Positions 53,012 to 62,224 are shown, numbered from the stretch's first letter. The stretch is DNA of 64,000 nucleotides from Micromonospora antibiotica (GCF_017599305.1 NZ_JAGFWR010000009.1:1-64000), one strand, 5' to 3'. The notes: generated by a model from the sequence alone, not told the origin. Translations and numbers: made by a program.

Positions 53012-53965
53012 TCAGAGCAGGGCGTCCAGGGCGTCGAGGTCGTCGTCGGTGGGCTGCCAGGTGCCGGCGGCGGCGTTCGCCCGGACCTGCTCGGCGGTGG
53101 TGGCCCCGGCGATGACGGAGGCCACCGCCGGTCGGGCGGCCAGCCCGCCGATGGCCACCTGGAGCAGCGTCAGCCCCCGCTGCGCCGCAAACGTCTCCAG
53201 CGCCTCGATGGTGTCCCAGCGTGCTGCGGCGAGCCGCTCGGCGTACCGGCCACCGCCGGAGAGGCGGCTGCCGGCGGGTGGGGCGGTGTCCCGCCGGTAC
53301 TTGCCGGTGAGCAGCCCGTTGGCGAGCGGGAAGAACGGCAGCAGGCCCAGGCCGAACCGCTCGCAGGCCGGAATGATCTCGACCTCGGCGTCGCGGTGGA
53401 GCAGGTTGTAGTGGTTCTGCGCACTGACGAACCGGGTCAGCCCCCGGGTCTTCGCCGTCCAGTCGGCGTCGGCGATCTGCCAACCGGAGAAGTTGGAGTT
53501 GCCCAGGTAGCGCACCTTGCCGGCGCGGACCAGGTCGTCCAGCGCGGCGAGCGTCTCGTCGATCGGGGTGTCCGGGTCGGGTTCGTGCAGCTGGTACAGG
53601 TCGATGTGGTCGGTGCCGAGCCGGCGCAGCGACGCCTCGACGGCCCGCACCACGTACCGCCGGGACCCGCGTACCCCGAAGTCGCGGCCGTTGCGCCCGC
53701 CCATCGACATGCCGAACTTGGTGGCCAGCACCACGTCGTCCCGGCGGCCCTTGAGGGCCTGCCCGAGCAGTTCCTCGGAACCCCCCGGGGGCTCGCCGTA
53801 GATGTCGGCGGTGTCGAAGAAGGTGATCCCGGCGTCGAGCGCGGCGTCGACCACCGCCCGGGTGCCGTCGATGTCGAGCTTGCGGCCGAAGTTGTTGCAG
53901 CCGATGCCGACCACGGACACCACGAGCCCGGAGTCGCCCAACCGGCGGTAGGTCATCTCAGTCAC
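53012..53965 (-). CDS. Aldo/keto reductase
   Basis: 317 residues, NADPH-dependent TIM barrel. Catalytic tetrad residues appear in FDTADIYG (Asp, Tyr), VLATKFG (Lys) and YQLHEPD (His). VGIGCNNFGRKLD at the start and IAGATTAEQV near the end are typical of the AKR11/Tas-like branch. Physiological substrate unknown. GTG 53965 was chosen from the leaderless -10 box; an ATG nine nt later is possible. Confidence 0.92.
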   Translation of the reverse strand: MTEMTYRRLGDSGLVVSVVGIGCNNFGRKLDIDGTRAVVDAALDAGITFFDTADIYGEPPGGSEELLGQALKGRRDDVVLATKFGMSMGGRNGRDFGVRGSRRYVVRAVEASLRRLGTDHIDLYQLHEPDPDTPIDETLAALDDLVRAGKVRYLGNSNFSGWQIADADWTAKTRGLTRFVSAQNHYNLLHRDAEVEIIPACERFGLGLLPFFPLANGLLTGKYRRDTAPPAGSRLSGGGRYAERLAAARWDTIEALETFAAQRGLTLLQVAIGGLAARPAVASVIAGATTAEQVRANAAAGTWQPTDDDLDALDALL

Positions 53966-53972
53966 GAGATCC

Positions 53973-53978
53973 ACCCTA
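53973..53978 (-). promoter_or_regulatory. Leaderless -10 box for the aldo/keto reductase
   Basis: Minus strand: TAGGGT, 7 nt, GTG 53965. Confidence 0.58.
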
Positions 53979-54050
53979 TGCCGCCCGGACCGGCCCCGAC
54001 CCCGCCCGACGACCGGCCGGGGTCGGCACCTCACGGTCCGCGTGGGTGAC

Positions 54051-55730
54051 TCAGCCCACGTCCCAGACCGGCTCCGGGGTCTCCACCACCTCACCGTCCC
54101 CCCGGAACAGCACGAACCGGTCGAACGAGCGGGTGAACCAGCGGTCGTGGGTGACCGCGACGACCGTCCCGGCGAACGCGGCCAGTCCCGCCTCCAACGC
54201 CTCGGCCGAGGCCAGGTCGAGGTTGTCGGTCGGCTCGTCGAGCAGCAGCAGGGTCGCCCCGGACAGCTCCAGCAGCAGCACCAGGAACCGGGCCTGCTGG
54301 CCGCCGGACAGGGTGCCGAACCGCTGGTCGCCCTGGCCGGCCAGCTCGTAGCGGCTCAGCGCCGCCATCGCCGCGTGCCGGTCCATTCCGGCCCGGTGCT
54401 CGTCGCCCCGCCACAGCGCCTCGACCAGGGTCTTGGCCATCAGCTCCGGCCGGTCGTGGGTCTGCGAGAAGTGCCCCGGGCGGACCCGGGCACCCAGCCG
54501 GACCACCCCGCCGTGTGCCACCGGGGCCAGCGCGGCGGCCCCGTCGACCGGGCCGTTGGCCGGGTCGGGGTCGGTGCCGCCCCGGGCCAGCAGGCGCAGG
54601 AAGTGCGACTTGCCGGTGCCGTTGGCCCCGAGCACCGCCACCCGGTCGCCGTACCACAGCTCCAGGTCGAAGGGGTAGGTCAGGCCGTCCAGCTCCAGCT
54701 GCTCGCAGATCACCGCGCGCTTGCCGGTCCGCCCGCCGGCCAGCTGCATCCGGATGTCCTGGTCCTTCGGCGGTACGGGTGGCGGCCCGGCCTCCTCGAA
54801 CTTGCGCAGCCGGGTCTGCGCCGCCTGGTAGCGGGAGGCGAGCCCGTCGTTGTACGCGGCTTTCTGCTTGTACATCAGCATCAGCTCACGCAGCTTCTGG
54901 TGCTCCTCGTCCCAGCGGCGGCGCAACTCGTCGAGGCGGGCGTGCCGGGCGGTGCGGGCCTCGTGCCAGCTGGCGAAGCTCCCCGGGTGCACCCAGGCGC
55001 TGCCCCCCTCGACGGCGACCACCCGGTCGGCGGTACGGGCCAGCAGCTCCCGGTCGTGCGAGACGTACAGCACCGACTTGGTGGACTCGCGCAGCCGTTG
55101 CTCCAGCCAACGTTTACCGGGCACGTCGAGGAAGTTGTCCGGCTCGTCGAGCAGCAGCACCTCGTCGGTGCCCCGCAGCAGCAGCTCCAGGGCGAAGCGC
55201 TTCTGCTGGCCACCGGACAGGGTCCGCACCGGGCGGTCCCGGGACGCGTCCCAGGGCAGGTCGAGCACGGTGGTGGTGACGGTGTCGAAGAGCACCTCGG
55301 CGTCGTACCCGCCGGCCTCGCCCCAGGCGGCCAGCGCGTCCGCGTACGCCAGCTGGGCCTTGCCGGCTGCGGTGCTGTACTTGCCGCGCAGCTCGGCGGC
55401 GCGCATGGCCTGTTCGGTGTCGACGAGCCGGCGGCCGGCGTCGCGCAGCGCCGGCGGGGCCAGCGACAGGGCCAGGTCGGCCAGCGTCGAGTCGTCACCG
55501 ATCATGCCGATGAACTGCCGCATCACGCCGAGCCCGCCGGCCCGCGCGACCGCGCCGGTGCGCACCGGCAGGTCCCCGGCGACCATCCTCAGCAGCGTCG
55601 TCTTGCCGGCGCCGTTCGGCCCGACCAGGGCGACCTTGGCCCCCTCACCGACCCGGAACGACACGTCGGCGAAGAGTTCCCGACCGTCCGGGAGGATGTG
55701 CCCGACCGCTGCCACGTCCACGTATCCCAC
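54051..55730 (-). CDS. ABC-F family ATPase
   Basis: 559 residues with two ABC domains and no membrane segment. Domain 1: Walker A GPNGAGKTT, signature LSGGQQKR, Walker B VLLLDEPDNFLD. Domain 2: GANGTGKSH, LSGGQQAR, LLLLDEPTDNLD. The linker between them is helical and charged. ABC-F proteins act on ribosomes in translation control or antibiotic resistance; this branch is not decided. GTG 55730 with AGGA about 8 nt upstream. Lies 41 bp after the RsmC-like gene. Confidence 0.92.
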   Translation of the reverse strand: MGYVDVAAVGHILPDGRELFADVSFRVGEGAKVALVGPNGAGKTTLLRMVAGDLPVRTGAVARAGGLGVMRQFIGMIGDDSTLADLALSLAPPALRDAGRRLVDTEQAMRAAELRGKYSTAAGKAQLAYADALAAWGEAGGYDAEVLFDTVTTTVLDLPWDASRDRPVRTLSGGQQKRFALELLLRGTDEVLLLDEPDNFLDVPGKRWLEQRLRESTKSVLYVSHDRELLARTADRVVAVEGGSAWVHPGSFASWHEARTARHARLDELRRRWDEEHQKLRELMLMYKQKAAYNDGLASRYQAAQTRLRKFEEAGPPPVPPKDQDIRMQLAGGRTGKRAVICEQLELDGLTYPFDLELWYGDRVAVLGANGTGKSHFLRLLARGGTDPDPANGPVDGAAALAPVAHGGVVRLGARVRPGHFSQTHDRPELMAKTLVEALWRGDEHRAGMDRHAAMAALSRYELAGQGDQRFGTLSGGQQARFLVLLLELSGATLLLLDEPTDNLDLASAEALEAGLAAFAGTVVAVTHDRWFTRSFDRFVLFRGDGEVVETPEPVWDVG

Positions 55731-55771
55731 GCGGGCATCCTGCCCGAGGCGTGGGCCCGGACGACACCGGA

Positions 55772-56431
55772 TTACCGGGTGACCCGCAGCACCCGGTAGC
55801 CCTTCTGGCTGGCGTGCCGGGTCACCGCGAAGCCCTCGTCGAGCAGCCAGCGGTGCAGCGAGTCGCCGCCCAGGTGGCGGGCCACCACCAGCCAGCCGAC
55901 GCCGTCCGGGGCGAGCCGGGGCAGCCAGCGGCGCAGCAGTCCGTGCAGTTCGGGTTTGCCGATGTGGATCGGCGGGTTGGACCAGACCTGGGTGAAGGTG
56001 ACGTCGGCCGGCACCTCGTCGGGGGTGACCGCGTGGACCCGGTCGGCGGCGTCGATGCGGGCGGCGTTCGCGGCGGTCAGCGCGCGGGCCCGTTCGTTGA
56101 CGTCGACCGCCCAGACGGTGGCGGTCGGCGCGAGGTCGGCCAGCACGCAGCTGATCGGGCCGAACCCGGAGCCGATGTCGAGCAGGTGGCCACCGGTGGC
56201 GGCGGTCGGCAGGTCGGCCTTGCGCAGCAGGACGGCGGTGCCGGGGTCGAGCCGGGTGGCGGAGAAGACCCCGCTGGCGGAGGCGAGTGCGTAGTCGCGC
56301 CCGGCGACGTGGAACTCCACCTCGCGGGGGTGGGCCGGGGCGCTGGGCTCCGCGGTGAAGTAGTGGTCGCCGGTCACCGGGGCATTGTTCCACCGGTCCG
56401 GAGCGGGGCTGCCGTCGGCCGGCGTCCTCAC
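55772..56431 (-). CDS. RsmC/RlmG-like class I methyltransferase
   Basis: 219 residues. Motif I LLDIGSGFGPIS, acidic beta-2 end VDVNERA, and catalytic NPPIHIGK, the hallmark of N2-guanine rRNA methyltransferases and relatives. The actinobacterial form has only one domain, as here. Probable rRNA methylation. GTG 56431 starts the longest frame; a GTG at 56377 (VTGDHYFTAEP) matches the usual family start and may be the true one. Upstream of the ABC-F gene and possibly in one ribosome-related unit. Confidence 0.85.
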   Translation of the reverse strand: MRTPADGSPAPDRWNNAPVTGDHYFTAEPSAPAHPREVEFHVAGRDYALASASGVFSATRLDPGTAVLLRKADLPTAATGGHLLDIGSGFGPISCVLADLAPTATVWAVDVNERARALTAANAARIDAADRVHAVTPDEVPADVTFTQVWSNPPIHIGKPELHGLLRRWLPRLAPDGVGWLVVARHLGGDSLHRWLLDEGFAVTRHASQKGYRVLRVTR

Positions 56432-56487
56432 CCGACGCGCCGCAGACCGTATTTCCTGTTATTACCCCCTAAAGGGGCAATGAACCC

Positions 56488-56493
56488 TACTCT
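56488..56493 (+). promoter_or_regulatory. Leaderless -10 box for the 372-residue membrane protein
   Basis: TACTCT, 7 nt, ATG 56501. An earlier in-frame ATG at 56480 would precede the box and is disfavoured. Confidence 0.58.
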
Positions 56494-56500
56494 GGGCGAC

Positions 56501-57619
56501 ATGGTATATCGGTACGAGTCCGCTGAGGACGCATTCGAGGAGAACCCGCGGCCCGACGCGGACCTGCCGCTGTTCCAGCCCCCGCCGACCACGGCGGCCG
56601 GGCCCTCCCCGTCCCGCTTCCCGGCACCGTCGCTGCCCCGGGTCAACCAACCGGCCCCGCCGACGGTCGACCCCGTCCCGATCCGGTCCGCCGTCCAGGT
56701 GCCCGGCGCGACGTCCGCACCGGACCGCGCCAGGTCCCGCCGCTCCGGCGACGGCCGGGGCCGCCGGGGTGGCCGCGGCTGGCAGATCGTCGTCGGCGGG
56801 GCCGCCGTGCTGATGCTGCTCGGCCTCTGCGGGCTCGGCGGGGCCGTCCTGCTCATCGACCGCACCCCGACCGACGACACGTCGCCGAACGGGCAGGCCG
56901 CGCCGACGGCACCGGGCACCGCCACCCCCGACGACCAGGCCGACGGGCCACTGGACTCCCGGGAGGTCGACCGGCAGCCGTTGACCGCCAAGGAGGTCTT
57001 CCCCGGCAGCAAGCTGGTCATCGGCGTCGACCGGCACGAATACCAGGTGCTCAAGACCCAGTCGAACGCCAACTGCGCCGTCGCGGCCACCGGCGAGATA
57101 GCCGACCTGCTGGTCACCCTCGGGTGCAGCCAGGTGGTCCGGGCCACCCTGCGCTCCCCCGACGAGGACCACCTGGTCACCGTCGGCCTGCTCAACCTGA
57201 CCGACCTGGCCACCGCGCAACGCGTCCGGGACCGGATCCGCCCCCTGCTCGACGACCGGCGCGGCCGGTTCCGGGGCATGCCCGCCGGGGAGGACACCGA
57301 ATCGGTCGCCACCGCCGCCGCCCGCGTCGCCTGGCAGGTGCGCGGCCACTACGTCGCCTACTGCCTGGTGACCAGGGACGACGCCGGTGCCGTCCCGGCC
57401 GGCGACCAGACCGTCCGCGAGATCATCTACGACCTGGTCGAACTGCACCTCGACAAGGGCGTCCTGGACCGCCGGGCAGCCGGCGTCAGCGTCGACCAAC
57501 CCACCGCCAAGGCCACCAGCCCCTCGGCCACCCCGCACGCCGGGAACCGGAAGACCCCCACCCCCACCGCGACCCCCCGCGCCGGCGACCCGGACACCGA
57601 CGAACTGCCCGGCGACTGA
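56501..57619 (+). CDS. Single-pass membrane protein, function unknown
   Basis: 372 residues. Pro-rich, Arg-rich cytoplasmic N-terminus, one transmembrane helix at about 95-120 (VVGGAAVLMLLGLCGLGGAV), then an extracytoplasmic domain at about 150-330 with two Cys (SNANCAVA; LGCSQVV) that could form a disulfide. The end is Thr/Pro-rich. No enzyme motif was recognised. Divergent from the RsmC-like gene; ends at a perfect hairpin. Confidence 0.78.
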   Translation: MVYRYESAEDAFEENPRPDADLPLFQPPPTTAAGPSPSRFPAPSLPRVNQPAPPTVDPVPIRSAVQVPGATSAPDRARSRRSGDGRGRRGGRGWQIVVGGAAVLMLLGLCGLGGAVLLIDRTPTDDTSPNGQAAPTAPGTATPDDQADGPLDSREVDRQPLTAKEVFPGSKLVIGVDRHEYQVLKTQSNANCAVAATGEIADLLVTLGCSQVVRATLRSPDEDHLVTVGLLNLTDLATAQRVRDRIRPLLDDRRGRFRGMPAGEDTESVATAAARVAWQVRGHYVAYCLVTRDDAGAVPAGDQTVREIIYDLVELHLDKGVLDRRAAGVSVDQPTAKATSPSATPHAGNRKTPTPTATPRAGDPDTDELPGD

Positions 57620-57626
57620 CGACCAC

Positions 57627-57663
57627 CGACGCAGGCCCGGCCGTCGCGGCCGGGCCTGCGTCG
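57627..57663. terminator. Perfect 16-bp hairpin between convergent genes
   Basis: Arms 57627-57642 and 57648-57663, 5-nt loop, 8 bp beyond the membrane-protein stop and facing the truA stop. Confidence 0.75.
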
Positions 57664-57720
57664 TACCCGGCCCGGAGGAAACGGGGATCCCGCCGCCCGG
57701 GACCCGACCGTCCCCCGGCC

Positions 57721-58551
57721 TCAGGACTGGACGGGGAGCCGCAACCGGCGGGTACGGTCGGCGCGGTCGGCGTACTCGGCCGGGTCGTCTGGATAGCCGA
57801 CGGCCACCAGGGTCAACCCGTGCGCCGGCGCGACCGTCACCTCGCTGGAGCGTTCCCGCCGGGCCAGCAGCCCCGCCGGCCACCCGACCGGGCGTCGACC
57901 GTCCCCGGCGGTCAGCATCGCCCCCACCAGGCTGCGCACCATCGCCTGGCAGAACGCGTCGGCCTGCACGGTGGCGACCAGGATGCCGTCCGGGTCCCGC
58001 CGCCAGTCCAGCCGGGTCACCTCACGCAGGGTGGTGGCGTTCTCCTTGCGCCGGCAGTACGCCGCGAAGTCGTGCTCCCCCACCAGCCCGGCCGCCGCGA
58101 CGTTCAGGGCGCCCAGGTCCAACGGTCGGGGCCAGGCGAGGGTGTCCCGACGCCGCAACGGCTCGACACCCCACGGTGCGTCGGTCACCCGGTACTCGTA
58201 CCGGCGGAAGGTCGCCGAGAAGCGGGCGTCGAACTCGACGGGCACCTCGGTCATCGCCCGGACCCGCACGTCACCGGGGAGCAGCCGGGCCAGCCGGCGC
58301 AACAGCCGCCCCCGGTGCTCCGCCCAGACGACGACGGGCACGTCGAGGTGGCAGACCTGCCCGGTGGCGTGCACCCCGGCGTCGGTCCGCCCGGCCACCG
58401 TCAACCCGGTGACGGCACCCGCCCCGAGCACCAGATCCAGCGTCTCCACCAGCACCCCGGCCACGGTGCGCCGGGTCGGTTGGACCGCCCAGCCGGAGAA
58501 GTCGGTGCCGTCGTACGAGACGTCCAGCCGCAGCCGGATCCGCTCGTCCAC
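57721..58551 (-). CDS. truA: tRNA pseudouridine(38-40) synthase
   Basis: 276 residues. Catalytic Asp57 in GRTDAGVHA; RLRLDVSYDGTDFSGWA is the standard start region. GTG 58551 (VDERIRLRL) was chosen because GGGAGG lies 6 nt upstream; a GTG six codons earlier would include that site in the coding region. Follows rplQ by 74 bp with a hairpin between. In many actinobacteria rplM-rpsI follow truA closely; here they lie 42 kb away. Confidence 0.95.
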   Translation of the reverse strand: MDERIRLRLDVSYDGTDFSGWAVQPTRRTVAGVLVETLDLVLGAGAVTGLTVAGRTDAGVHATGQVCHLDVPVVVWAEHRGRLLRRLARLLPGDVRVRAMTEVPVEFDARFSATFRRYEYRVTDAPWGVEPLRRRDTLAWPRPLDLGALNVAAAGLVGEHDFAAYCRRKENATTLREVTRLDWRRDPDGILVATVQADAFCQAMVRSLVGAMLTAGDGRRPVGWPAGLLARRERSSEVTVAPAHGLTLVAVGYPDDPAEYADRADRTRRLRLPVQS

Positions 58552-58573
58552 CTCGTACCTCCCGTTCACGACA

Positions 58574-58610
58574 TCGGGCCCGGCACCCCAGGAAGGGATG
58601 CCGGGCCCGA
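58574..58610 (-). terminator. Hairpin between rplQ and truA
   Basis: Perfect 12-bp arms 58574-58585 and 58599-58610, 13-nt loop, 15 bp past the rplQ stop. Likely termination or attenuation at the end of the ribosomal operon. Confidence 0.6.
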
Positions 58611-58625
58611 CGGTGCTGCCGTTGC

Positions 58626-59195
58626 TCAGGCCTTCTTCTCGGTGGCCTCGGTCTCGGTAGCCTCGTCGCTGTCCTCGCGGGCGGCGGCGGTGTCACCGGA
58701 CGCCGAGACCGGCGCCTCGGAGTCCTGGTCGGCCGGGGCCGCCGGGGTCTCCTCGGCCGGGGCGAGCGCCTCGACCTTGTCCTGCTGGGCGGCCTTGCGG
58801 GCGGCGGTCTTCTTGTTCGCCTTGGGCTCGGCGACCTGAAGCTCCTCCACCAGCTCGATGATCGCCATGGGAGCGGCGTCACCCTTGCGCGGGCCGGTCT
58901 TCACGATCCGGGTGTAGCCACCGTTGCGGTTGGCGTACCGGGGCGCGATCTGGTCGAACAGGGAGTAGACCACGTCCTTGTCCTTGACGACGCCCAGCAC
59001 CCGCCGCCGCGAGGCGAGGTCGCCCCGCTTGGCCTTGGTGATGAGCTGCTCGGCCAGCGGACGCAGCCGCCGGGCCTTCGTCTCGGTGGTCTGGATCTTG
59101 CCGTGCTGGAACAGCGCGGTGGCCAGGTTGGCCAGCATCAGCCGCTCGTGCGCGGGGCTGCCGCCGAGGCGGGGGCCCTTGGTGGGCGTGGGCAT
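58626..59195 (-). CDS. rplQ: 50S ribosomal protein L17
   Basis: 189 residues. The core (1-about 125: PTPTKGPRLGGSPAHERLML, then FQHGKIQTTETKARRLRP) is normal. A 60-residue acidic Ala/Glu-rich tail is added, a feature of some actinobacterial L17 proteins. Lies 34 bp after rpoA. Confidence 0.97.
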   Translation of the reverse strand: MPTPTKGPRLGGSPAHERLMLANLATALFQHGKIQTTETKARRLRPLAEQLITKAKRGDLASRRRVLGVVKDKDVVYSLFDQIAPRYANRNGGYTRIVKTGPRKGDAAPMAIIELVEELQVAEPKANKKTAARKAAQQDKVEALAPAEETPAAPADQDSEAPVSASGDTAAAREDSDEATETEATEKKA

Positions 59196-59229
59196 GCTTG
59201 GTGCTCCTCAGGTGTGGCGGCAGCGCGGA

Positions 59230-60252
59230 CTAGAGCTGCTCGGTCTCGCGATAGTCGTCGGTGTCGTAGTCGGCCTCGCCGAAGGCGTCCACGACGTGTG
59301 CCGGGTCGAAGTTCGGGGCCGAGTCCTTCAGCCCCAGACCCATCCCGGCGAGCTTCATCTTGACCTCGTCGATCGACTTCTGACCGAAGTTGCGGATGTC
59401 GAGGAGGTCGGCCTCGGTACGCCCGATCAGCTCACCAACGGAGTTGATGCCCTCGCGCTTGAGGCAGTTGTAGGAACGGACCGTGAGGTCCAGCTCCTCG
59501 ATCGGCAGGGCCAGGTCCGCCGCCAGCTGGGCGTCCTGCGGGGACGGCCCGATGTCGATGCCCTCGGCGGTCTCGTCCAGCTCCCGGGCCAACCCGAACA
59601 GCTCCACCAGCGTCGAACCGGCGGAGGCCAGCGCGGTACGCGGACCCATCGACGGCTTGGTCTCGACGTCGATGATCAGCCGGTCGAAGTCGGTCCGCTG
59701 CTCGACGCGGGTCGCCTCGACGCGGTACGTCACCTTGAGCACCGGCGAGTAGATCGAGTCGACCGGGATCCGGCCGATCTCGGCACCGGCCTGCTTGTTC
59801 TGCGCCGCCGTCACATAGCCGCGACCCCGCTCGACGGTCAGCTCCATGTCGAGCCGGCCCTTGCCGTTGAGGGTGGCGAGCTTGAGGTCGGGGTTGTGCA
59901 CCGAGACACCGGCCGGGGGCTGGATGTCGCCTGCGGTGACGTCGCCCGGACCCTGCTTGCGCAGGTACATGCTGACCGGCTCGTCGTGCTCGGAGCTGAC
60001 GCAGAGCTCCTTGATGTTCATGACGAGCTCGACCACGTCCTCCTTGACCCCGGGGATCGTGGTGAACTCGTGCAGCACACCGTCGATCTTGATCGAGGTG
60101 ACCGCGGCACCCGGGATGGACGACAGCAGCGTACGCCGCAGCGAGTTACCCAGGGTGTAGCCGAAGCCGGGCTCCAGCGGCTCGATGGTGAACCGGGAAC
60201 GGGTCTCGTTGATCGACTCTTCGGAGAGAGACGGTCGCTGGCTGATGAGCAT
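59230..60252 (-). CDS. rpoA: DNA-directed RNA polymerase alpha subunit
   Basis: 340 residues. N-terminal assembly domain (RFTIEPLEPGFGYTLGNSLR) and C-terminal helix-hairpin-helix domain (LKREGINSVGELIGRTEADL; IRNFGQKSIDEV) for UP-element and activator contact. Length is standard. GAAGAGAAGAG precedes the ATG. Confidence 0.98.
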   Translation of the reverse strand: MLISQRPSLSEESINETRSRFTIEPLEPGFGYTLGNSLRRTLLSSIPGAAVTSIKIDGVLHEFTTIPGVKEDVVELVMNIKELCVSSEHDEPVSMYLRKQGPGDVTAGDIQPPAGVSVHNPDLKLATLNGKGRLDMELTVERGRGYVTAAQNKQAGAEIGRIPVDSIYSPVLKVTYRVEATRVEQRTDFDRLIIDVETKPSMGPRTALASAGSTLVELFGLARELDETAEGIDIGPSPQDAQLAADLALPIEELDLTVRSYNCLKREGINSVGELIGRTEADLLDIRNFGQKSIDEVKMKLAGMGLGLKDSAPNFDPAHVVDAFGEADYDTDDYRETEQL

Positions 60253-60308
60253 CTTTTCTCTTCTCTTCCGGGACGCCCGCTATATGACGTCCACGACACG
60301 AACTGTTC

Positions 60309-60338
60309 CGGTGGCCCGCCCCGCAGGACGGGCCACCG
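60309..60338 (-). other. Hairpin in the rpsD-rpoA spacer
   Basis: Perfect 10-bp arms 60309-60318 and 60329-60338, immediately after the rpsD stop. Could tune rpoA expression relative to the S4-encoding part of the mRNA. Confidence 0.5.
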
Positions 60339-60347
60339 CAACGGGCC

Positions 60348-60974
60348 CTACTTGGAGTAGAGCTCGACGATCAGCTGCTCCTGGACCTGGGTGTCGATCA
60401 CCTGACGGGCCGGGAGCGAGTGCACCAGGACCTTCATCTGGCTCGGGATCGCCTCCAGCCACGCCGGAACGGTCTTCGAGCCGGCCTGGGCCTGCGCCAC
60501 GATGAACGGGGTGAGCTCCTTGCTCTTGCCCCGGACCTCGATGATGTCGTGCTCCTTGACGCGGTACGACGGGATGTCGACCTTCTTGCCGTTCACGGTG
60601 AAGTGACCGTGCTTGACAAGCTGGCGGGCCATGTCCCGCGAGTGCGCGTAACCGGCCCGGTAGACCACGTTGTCGAGGCGCGACTCGAGGATCTGCAGGA
60701 GGACCTCACCGGTCTTGGCCTGCTTGGCCACGGCCTCCTCGTAGTACCCGCGGAACTGCTTCTCCAGCACGCCGTAGACCCGACGCGCCTTCTGCTTCTC
60801 ACGGAGCTGGAGCAGGTACTCCGTCTCCTTCGTGCGGCCACGACCGTGCTGCCCGGGCGGGAACGGCCGGGACTCGAACGGGCACTTCGGGCCATCGCAC
60901 TTGCTGCCCTTGAGGAACAGCTTCATCTTCTCCCGCCGGCAACGGCGGCAGTCAGCACCGGTGTAACGAGCCAT
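60348..60974 (-). CDS. rpsD: 30S ribosomal protein S4
   Basis: 208 residues. Zinc-binding type: Cys9 and Cys12 (DCRRC), with further Cys in GSKCDGPKC. S4 RNA-binding domain near 95-155 (RLDNVVYRAGYAHSRDMARQ). Ends VELYSK, the conserved C-terminus. Primary 16S-binding assembly protein. Confidence 0.98.
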   Translation of the reverse strand: MARYTGADCRRCRREKMKLFLKGSKCDGPKCPFESRPFPPGQHGRGRTKETEYLLQLREKQKARRVYGVLEKQFRGYYEEAVAKQAKTGEVLLQILESRLDNVVYRAGYAHSRDMARQLVKHGHFTVNGKKVDIPSYRVKEHDIIEVRGKSKELTPFIVAQAQAGSKTVPAWLEAIPSQMKVLVHSLPARQVIDTQVQEQLIVELYSK

Positions 60975-60988
60975 CTCTCTCTAACCTC

Positions 60989-61396
60989 TCAGACCCGGCG
61001 ACGCTTCGGCGGACGGCACCCGTTGTGCGGCTGCGGGGTGACGTCGGCGATCTGGCCGACCTCCAGCCCGACGGCCTGCAGCGAGCGGATGGCGGTTTCC
61101 CGGCCGGAGCCGGGGCCCTTGACGAACACGTCGACCTTGCGCATGCCGTGCTCCATCGCCCGACGCGCGGCGGCCTCGGCGGCCAGCTGCGCGGCGAACG
61201 GGGTCGACTTGCGGGAGCCCTTGAAGCCAACCTGGCCCGCGGAGGCCCAGGAGATGACCGCACCGGTCGGGTCCGTGATGGACACGATGGTGTTGTTGAA
61301 CGTGCTCTTGATGTGCGCCTGCCCGTGGGCGACGTTCTTGCGTTCCTTGCGCCGGACCTTCTTGACTGCGGCTCCGGCACGAGCCTTAGGTGGCAT
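60989..61396 (-). CDS. rpsK: 30S ribosomal protein S11
   Basis: 135 residues. KKNVAHG-like start (RKNVAHGQAHIKSTFNNTIV), GPGSGRETAIRSLQ, and C-terminal PHNGCRPPKRRRV are diagnostic. Lies 14 bp upstream of rpsD. Confidence 0.98.
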   Translation of the reverse strand: MPPKARAGAAVKKVRRKERKNVAHGQAHIKSTFNNTIVSITDPTGAVISWASAGQVGFKGSRKSTPFAAQLAAEAAARRAMEHGMRKVDVFVKGPGSGRETAIRSLQAVGLEVGQIADVTPQPHNGCRPPKRRRV

Positions 61397-61465
61397 AAGT
61401 CTTCTGCGCTCCTGTATGGGTTCTCGATCGACTGCTGGCTCTTCGCCTGAATCCCGGCTGGGAAA

Positions 61466-61846
61466 TTACTTCTTGCCGGGCTTCTTCTTGCCGGCCACGG
61501 TCCGCTTCGGGCCCTTGCGGGTGCGGGCGTTGGTCCGCGTCCGCTGGCCACGCACGGGCAGGCCCCGGCGGTGCCGGATGCCGGCGTAGCAGCCGATCTC
61601 GACCTTGCGGCGGATGTCAGCGGCGACCTCGCGGCGCAGGTCGCCTTCAACCTTGTAGTTCGACTCGATGTGGTCGCGGAGCTGGACCAGCTCCTCGTCC
61701 GTGAGGTCCCGAGCGCGCTTGTCCGGCGAGATGCCGGTAGCAGCGAGCGTCTCCTGGGCACGGGTGCGACCGACCCCGAAGATGTAGGTGAGCGCGATCT
61801 CCATCCGCTTTTCGCGGGGGAGATCCACGCCGACTAGACGTGCCAT
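61466..61846 (-). CDS. rpsM: 30S ribosomal protein S13
   Basis: 126 residues. ARLVGVDLPREKRMEIALTY at the start, YAGIRHRRGLPVRGQRTRTN and a Lys-rich tail (GKKKPGKK). Head protein of the small subunit. 69 bp upstream of rpsK. Confidence 0.98.
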   Translation of the reverse strand: MARLVGVDLPREKRMEIALTYIFGVGRTRAQETLAATGISPDKRARDLTDEELVQLRDHIESNYKVEGDLRREVAADIRRKVEIGCYAGIRHRRGLPVRGQRTRTNARTRKGPKRTVAGKKKPGKK

Positions 61847-61998
61847 GTGCGGGCGTACTCCTCGTGATGTGTGGCGGAGGTATGGACCCGTCCCACCCCG
61901 CTACCGACCTGTCCGACTCCGACGCGGTGTGCGCCGGCGACCGAACGGCCGCTGCCCGAGCGGGCCCCGGCCTCCGACCGGGGGTTGGCCACGAGAAG

Positions 61999-62012
61999 GT
62001 ACGCATGCGTAC
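61999..62012. other. Perfect 14-bp palindrome in the rpsM-rpmJ spacer
   Basis: GTACGCATGCGTAC, in an unusually long 264-bp spacer of the ribosomal operon. A weaker stem CCGCCCTCCG...CGGACGGCGG lies near 62081-62102. Role unknown. Confidence 0.5.
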
Positions 62013-62110
62013 GTTCCGCGGCTGGGACGAGCTGGTGACGTGTTGTCGTCGGATCTGCGCGACCCGGACCGGTCCGCCGCCCTCCGTTCGTCACGGACGG
62101 CGGAATCGGA

Positions 62111-62224
62111 TCAGCCCTGGCGCTGCTTGTGGCGCGGGTCGGTGCAGATCACCATGACCCGGCCGTGCCGGCGGATAACCCGGCACTTGTTGCAGATCCT
62201 CTTGACGCTCGGCTTGACCTTCAC
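62111..62224 (-). CDS. rpmJ: 50S ribosomal protein L36
   Basis: 37 residues. VKVKPSVKRICNKCRVIRR then VICTDPRHKQRQG; Cys11, Cys14, Cys27 and His32 make the zinc-binding C+ type. GTG 62224 with AAGG upstream. Longer frames through here are spurious. Confidence 0.96.
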   Translation of the reverse strand: MKVKPSVKRICNKCRVIRRHGRVMVICTDPRHKQRQG

